From NCBI GenBank assembly GCA_024679635.1, contig JAIBDA010000056.1:1-8018 (forward strand): DNA of 8,018 bases. The letters are read 5' to 3'. A model generated the notes under the pieces. That model saw only the letters and a list, made by a program, of their open reading frames with translations, did no database searches and was not told the origin of the DNA. Position 1 is the stretch's first letter. Every line of letters starts with the position of its first letter. A program made the translations under genes and the position numbers. Origin of the DNA: Amphritea sp. GTDB lineage: Bacteria > Pseudomonadota > Gammaproteobacteria > Pseudomonadales > Nitrincolaceae. Positions 5,369-8,018 of this stretch are shown one piece after another.

Positions 5369-8018
5369 TTACTCTTCGGTATCATCTTCTGATGGTTCAG
5401 ACGCTTGATCCGCTGCAGATTCAGGTACTGAAGCAACTTCACCTTCTTCGCCTTCAACAACTTCACCTTCGATCAGATCATCTTCAGACTCTTCAGGCTC
5501 TTCAATCCGTGCAACACCCACCAGATTTTCATCATCGGCAACCCGAATCACTCGTACGCCCTGGGTATTACGACCCAATACCGAAATCTCTTCACCGCGG
5601 GTACGAACCAATGTGCCCTGATCACTGATCAGCATCACATCATCGCCTTCAAACATCTGCACTGCACCGATCAGCTCACCGTTACGGTCTGTACATTGCA
5701 TCGCAATCACACCCTGACCGCCGCGACCATAGGTCGGGAAATCAGTAATCGCAGTTTGCTTGCCAAAACCATTAATACTGGTGGTCAGAATTCGGCCATC
5801 TTCCTGCGGAATGATCAGCGAGATAACTTTGGCATCGTTCTGCAGCTTAATACCACGAACACCGCGAGCTGTCCGGCCCATAGGCCGTACATCATCCTCA
5901 GGGAAACGGATCGATTTACCCTGACTCGAAACCAGCATAACCTCAGCGGTACCATCAGTAATCGCAGCGCCAATCAGGGTATCACCCTCATCCAGAGCCA
6001 GCGCGATAAGTCCGGTAGAACGCGGCCGTGAGAAATTCGTCAACGGCGTCTTCTTCACCGTGCCATCAGCGGTTGCCATAAACACATAATGCTCATCGGC
6101 ATACTCATTCACAGGCAGTATGGTGGTGATACGTTCATTTTCCTGCAACGGCAGGATATTGATAATTGGCCGACCTCTGGCTGCACGGCTCGCTTGCGGG
6201 ATCTCATACACTTTCAGCCAGAACACTTTACCCATATTGGTAAAGCAAAGAATAGTGTCATGGGTGCTGGCGATCAGCAGCTTCTCAATGAAGTCTTCAT
6301 CTTTAACTGCGGTAGCAGATTTACCCTTACCACCACGTCGCTGCGCCTGATACATTGCCAGAGGCTGAGTTTTCGCATAACCACCATGGGAGATAGTAAC
6401 AACCATATCTTCTTCGGCGATCAAATCAGCTACGGTAAAGTCCTGCTGCGACGCAATAACATCAGTGCGACGCTCATCGCCATACTCTTCGACAATTATT
6501 TCAAGCTCTTCGCGAATAACTTCCATCAAACGTTCAGCACTGTTCAGGATAGCCAGAAGCTCAGCGATGCGCTCCAGCAACTCACGGTATTCAGCAATCA
6601 GTTTGTCGTGTTCCAGACCGGTCAGGCGGTGCAGACGCAGTTCAAGAATAGCTTGCGCTTGTGCAGGTGACAGATGATAGATCCCATCATGCATACCGTA
6701 CTGAGCTTCAAGATCCTCTGGACGACATGCATGCTCCCCTGCCCGGGATAGCATCTCAGTCACATCGCCTGGCTGCCATGGAGTAGCAATCAATCGCTCT
6801 TTAGCTTCAGCGGGTGTCGGAGAGCCCTTAATCATCTCGATTACGGCATCAATATTGGCCAGCGCGATCGCCAGACCTTCAAGTATATGACCTCGTTCTC
6901 GCGCTTTGCGCAGTAAGTAAACCGTACGACGGGTAACCACTTCGCGGCGATGACGAACAAAGCATTCCAGAATAGTTTTCAGATCAAGGGTACGCGGCTG
7001 GCCATCGACCAGCGCAACCATGTTGATACCGAACACGTTCTGCAGCTGAGTTTGAATAAAGAGGTTATTAACTACAACCTCAGATACTTCACCCTTGCGA
7101 AGTTCTATAACGATGCGCATACCATCCTTATCGGACTCATCACGCAGCTCGGTTATCCCTTCTAATTTTTTATCTTTAACCAGCTCAGCGATCTTTTCGA
7201 TCAAGCGAGCCTTGTTAACCTGATAAGGGATCTCAGTAAAGATAATCGACTCTTTACCATTCTTATCATTGGTTTCTATGTGATATTTAGCACGGATATA
7301 GATCCGGCCTCGACCGGTCTGATATGCCTGCAGAATACCAGCACGGCCATTGATGATGGCACCGGTTGGAAAATCTGGCGCGGGGATATAATGCATCAAC
7401 TCATCAATGGTGAGATCGGGATTATCGATCAGAGCGATACAACCACGTACCACTTCACTCAAATTATGAGGAGGTATATTGGTCGCCATACCTACGGCGA
7501 TACCAGCAGAACCATTAACCAGCAAAGTCGGAACTTTAGTTGGCAGCACTTCTGGGATGTGCTCGGTTCCATCATAGTTAGGAACGAAATCTACCGTCTC
7601 TTTATCGAGATCTGCCAACAGCTCGTGGGAGATCTTCGCCATACGGATTTCGGTATAACGCATTGCTGCAGCAGAGTCACCGTCGACCGAACCGAAGTTA
7701 CCCTGACCGTCGACCAGCATATAACGCATCGAAAATGGCTGAGCCATCCGCACGATAGTATCGTAAACCGCACTATCACCGTGGGGGTGATACTTACCGA
7801 TTACGTCACCTACCACACGGGCAGATTTTTTATATGCTTTATTCCAGTCGTTACCCAGCTCGCTCATCGCGAATAACACGCGGCGATGCACTGGTTTTAA
7901 TCCATCACGAACATCAGGCAATGCACGCCCAACAATAACGCTCATGGCATAATCTAGATAGGAAGTTTTTAACCCATCTTCAATATTTACTGGAACTATT
8001 TCTTTGGCCAGATCTGAC
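5369..8018 (-). CDS. gyrA: DNA gyrase subunit A, first two bases of start codon outside window
   Basis: The A subunit of the A2B2 gyrase introduces negative supercoils by cutting and rejoining DNA. An internal ATG at 7945 is Met26, not the start. Upstream codons read [20 protein letters not shown] then LDYA, the usual GyrA N-terminus. The G at 8018 is the third base of the initiator codon, so the full protein has 883 residues (E. coli 875). Numbering matches E. coli: catalytic Tyr122 (7655-7657) after Arg121, quinolone positions Ser83 (7772-7774) and Asp87 (7760-7762), both wild type, and the DNA-wrapping GyrA box QRRGGKG at 560-566. The breakage-reunion core is followed by the C-terminal beta-pinwheel. 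Residues 840-883 form an acidic tail with 21 Asp/Glu and no Lys or Arg. The gene's own promoter lies beyond the right edge. Confidence 0.98.
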   Translation of the reverse strand, partial: SDLAKEIVPVNIEDGLKTSYLDYAMSVIVGRALPDVRDGLKPVHRRVLFAMSELGNDWNKAYKKSARVVGDVIGKYHPHGDSAVYDTIVRMAQPFSMRYMLVDGQGNFGSVDGDSAAAMRYTEIRMAKISHELLADLDKETVDFVPNYDGTEHIPEVLPTKVPTLLVNGSAGIAVGMATNIPPHNLSEVVRGCIALIDNPDLTIDELMHYIPAPDFPTGAIINGRAGILQAYQTGRGRIYIRAKYHIETNDKNGKESIIFTEIPYQVNKARLIEKIAELVKDKKLEGITELRDESDKDGMRIVIELRKGEVSEVVVNNLFIQTQLQNVFGINMVALVDGQPRTLDLKTILECFVRHRREVVTRRTVYLLRKARERGHILEGLAIALANIDAVIEMIKGSPTPAEAKERLIATPWQPGDVTEMLSRAGEHACRPEDLEAQYGMHDGIYHLSPAQAQAILELRLHRLTGLEHDKLIAEYRELLERIAELLAILNSAERLMEVIREELEIIVEEYGDERRTDVIASQQDFTVADLIAEEDMVVTISHGGYAKTQPLAMYQAQRRGGKGKSATAVKDEDFIEKLLIASTHDTILCFTNMGKVFWLKVYEIPQASRAARGRPIINILPLQENERITTILPVNEYADEHYVFMATADGTVKKTPLTNFSRPRSTGLIALALDEGDTLIGAAITDGTAEVMLVSSQGKSIRFPEDDVRPMGRTARGVRGIKLQNDAKVISLIIPQEDGRILTTSINGFGKQTAITDFPTYGRGGQGVIAMQCTDRNGELIGAVQMFEGDDVMLISDQGTLVRTRGEEISVLGRNTQGVRVIRVADDENLVGVARIEEPEESEDDLIEGEVVEGEEGEVASVPESAADQASEPSEDDTEE

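Noticed and set aside
6089..6670. 193-codon open frame on the plus strand
   Set aside because: Antisense to the gyrA coding sequence, with no recognisable motif and no independent evidence of coding.
7280..7876. 198-codon open frame on the plus strand
   Set aside because: It lies wholly antisense to the highly conserved gyrA N-terminal region, and its translation shows no domain I recognise. It is an antisense shadow.
5369..7945. gyrA starting at the ATG at 7945
   Set aside because: This is Met26. The upstream codons to the window edge encode the conserved GyrA N-terminus in frame.

Overview
The window is a tightly packed piece of gammaproteobacterial chromosome, about half G+C by eye. All genes lie on the minus strand, so transcription runs from high to low coordinates. 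Gene order is gyrA (start codon cut by the right edge) - serC - pheA - hisC - tyrA::aroA (cut by the left edge). GyrA keeps exact E. coli residue numbering as far as the GyrA box. The gene order and the TyrA-AroA fusion match the serC-pheA-hisC-tyrA-aroA supraoperon known from Pseudomonas and relatives. The intermediate base composition and protein sequences suggest a marine Oceanospirillales-type bacterium (Neptunomonas, Amphritea or Neptuniibacter-like). That placement is an inference from recall, not a search.

Region by region: 5369-8018 encodes DNA gyrase subunit A, complete except for two bases of the start codon. The 84-base gap 5285-5368 is the only real intergenic space. It holds a strong hairpin just after gyrA, a perfect 11-bp tandem repeat and a possible promoter whose -10 sits unusually close to the serC start. 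serC (4202-5284), pheA (3077-4177), hisC (1958-3061) and the tyrA::aroA fusion (1-1961) follow with gaps of 24 and 15 bases and then a 4-base overlap, so they are very probably one operon. Positions 1-1961 are one uninterrupted reading frame holding two enzymes: prephenate dehydrogenase (298 residues), then the first 355 residues of a class II EPSP synthase.

Together the biosynthetic genes make serine and pyridoxal phosphate precursor (SerC), take the shikimate pathway to chorismate (AroA), and split chorismate flow to phenylalanine (PheA) and tyrosine (TyrA). HisC can serve histidine synthesis and, in this family, often the final aromatic transaminations. SerC contributes to making PLP, the cofactor used by both aminotransferases encoded here.

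I found no mobile element, CRISPR array, RNA gene or anomalous island. The window looks like a conserved housekeeping region. The features most worth a second look are the gene fusion, the gyrA-serC spacer and the possible leaderless serC transcript.
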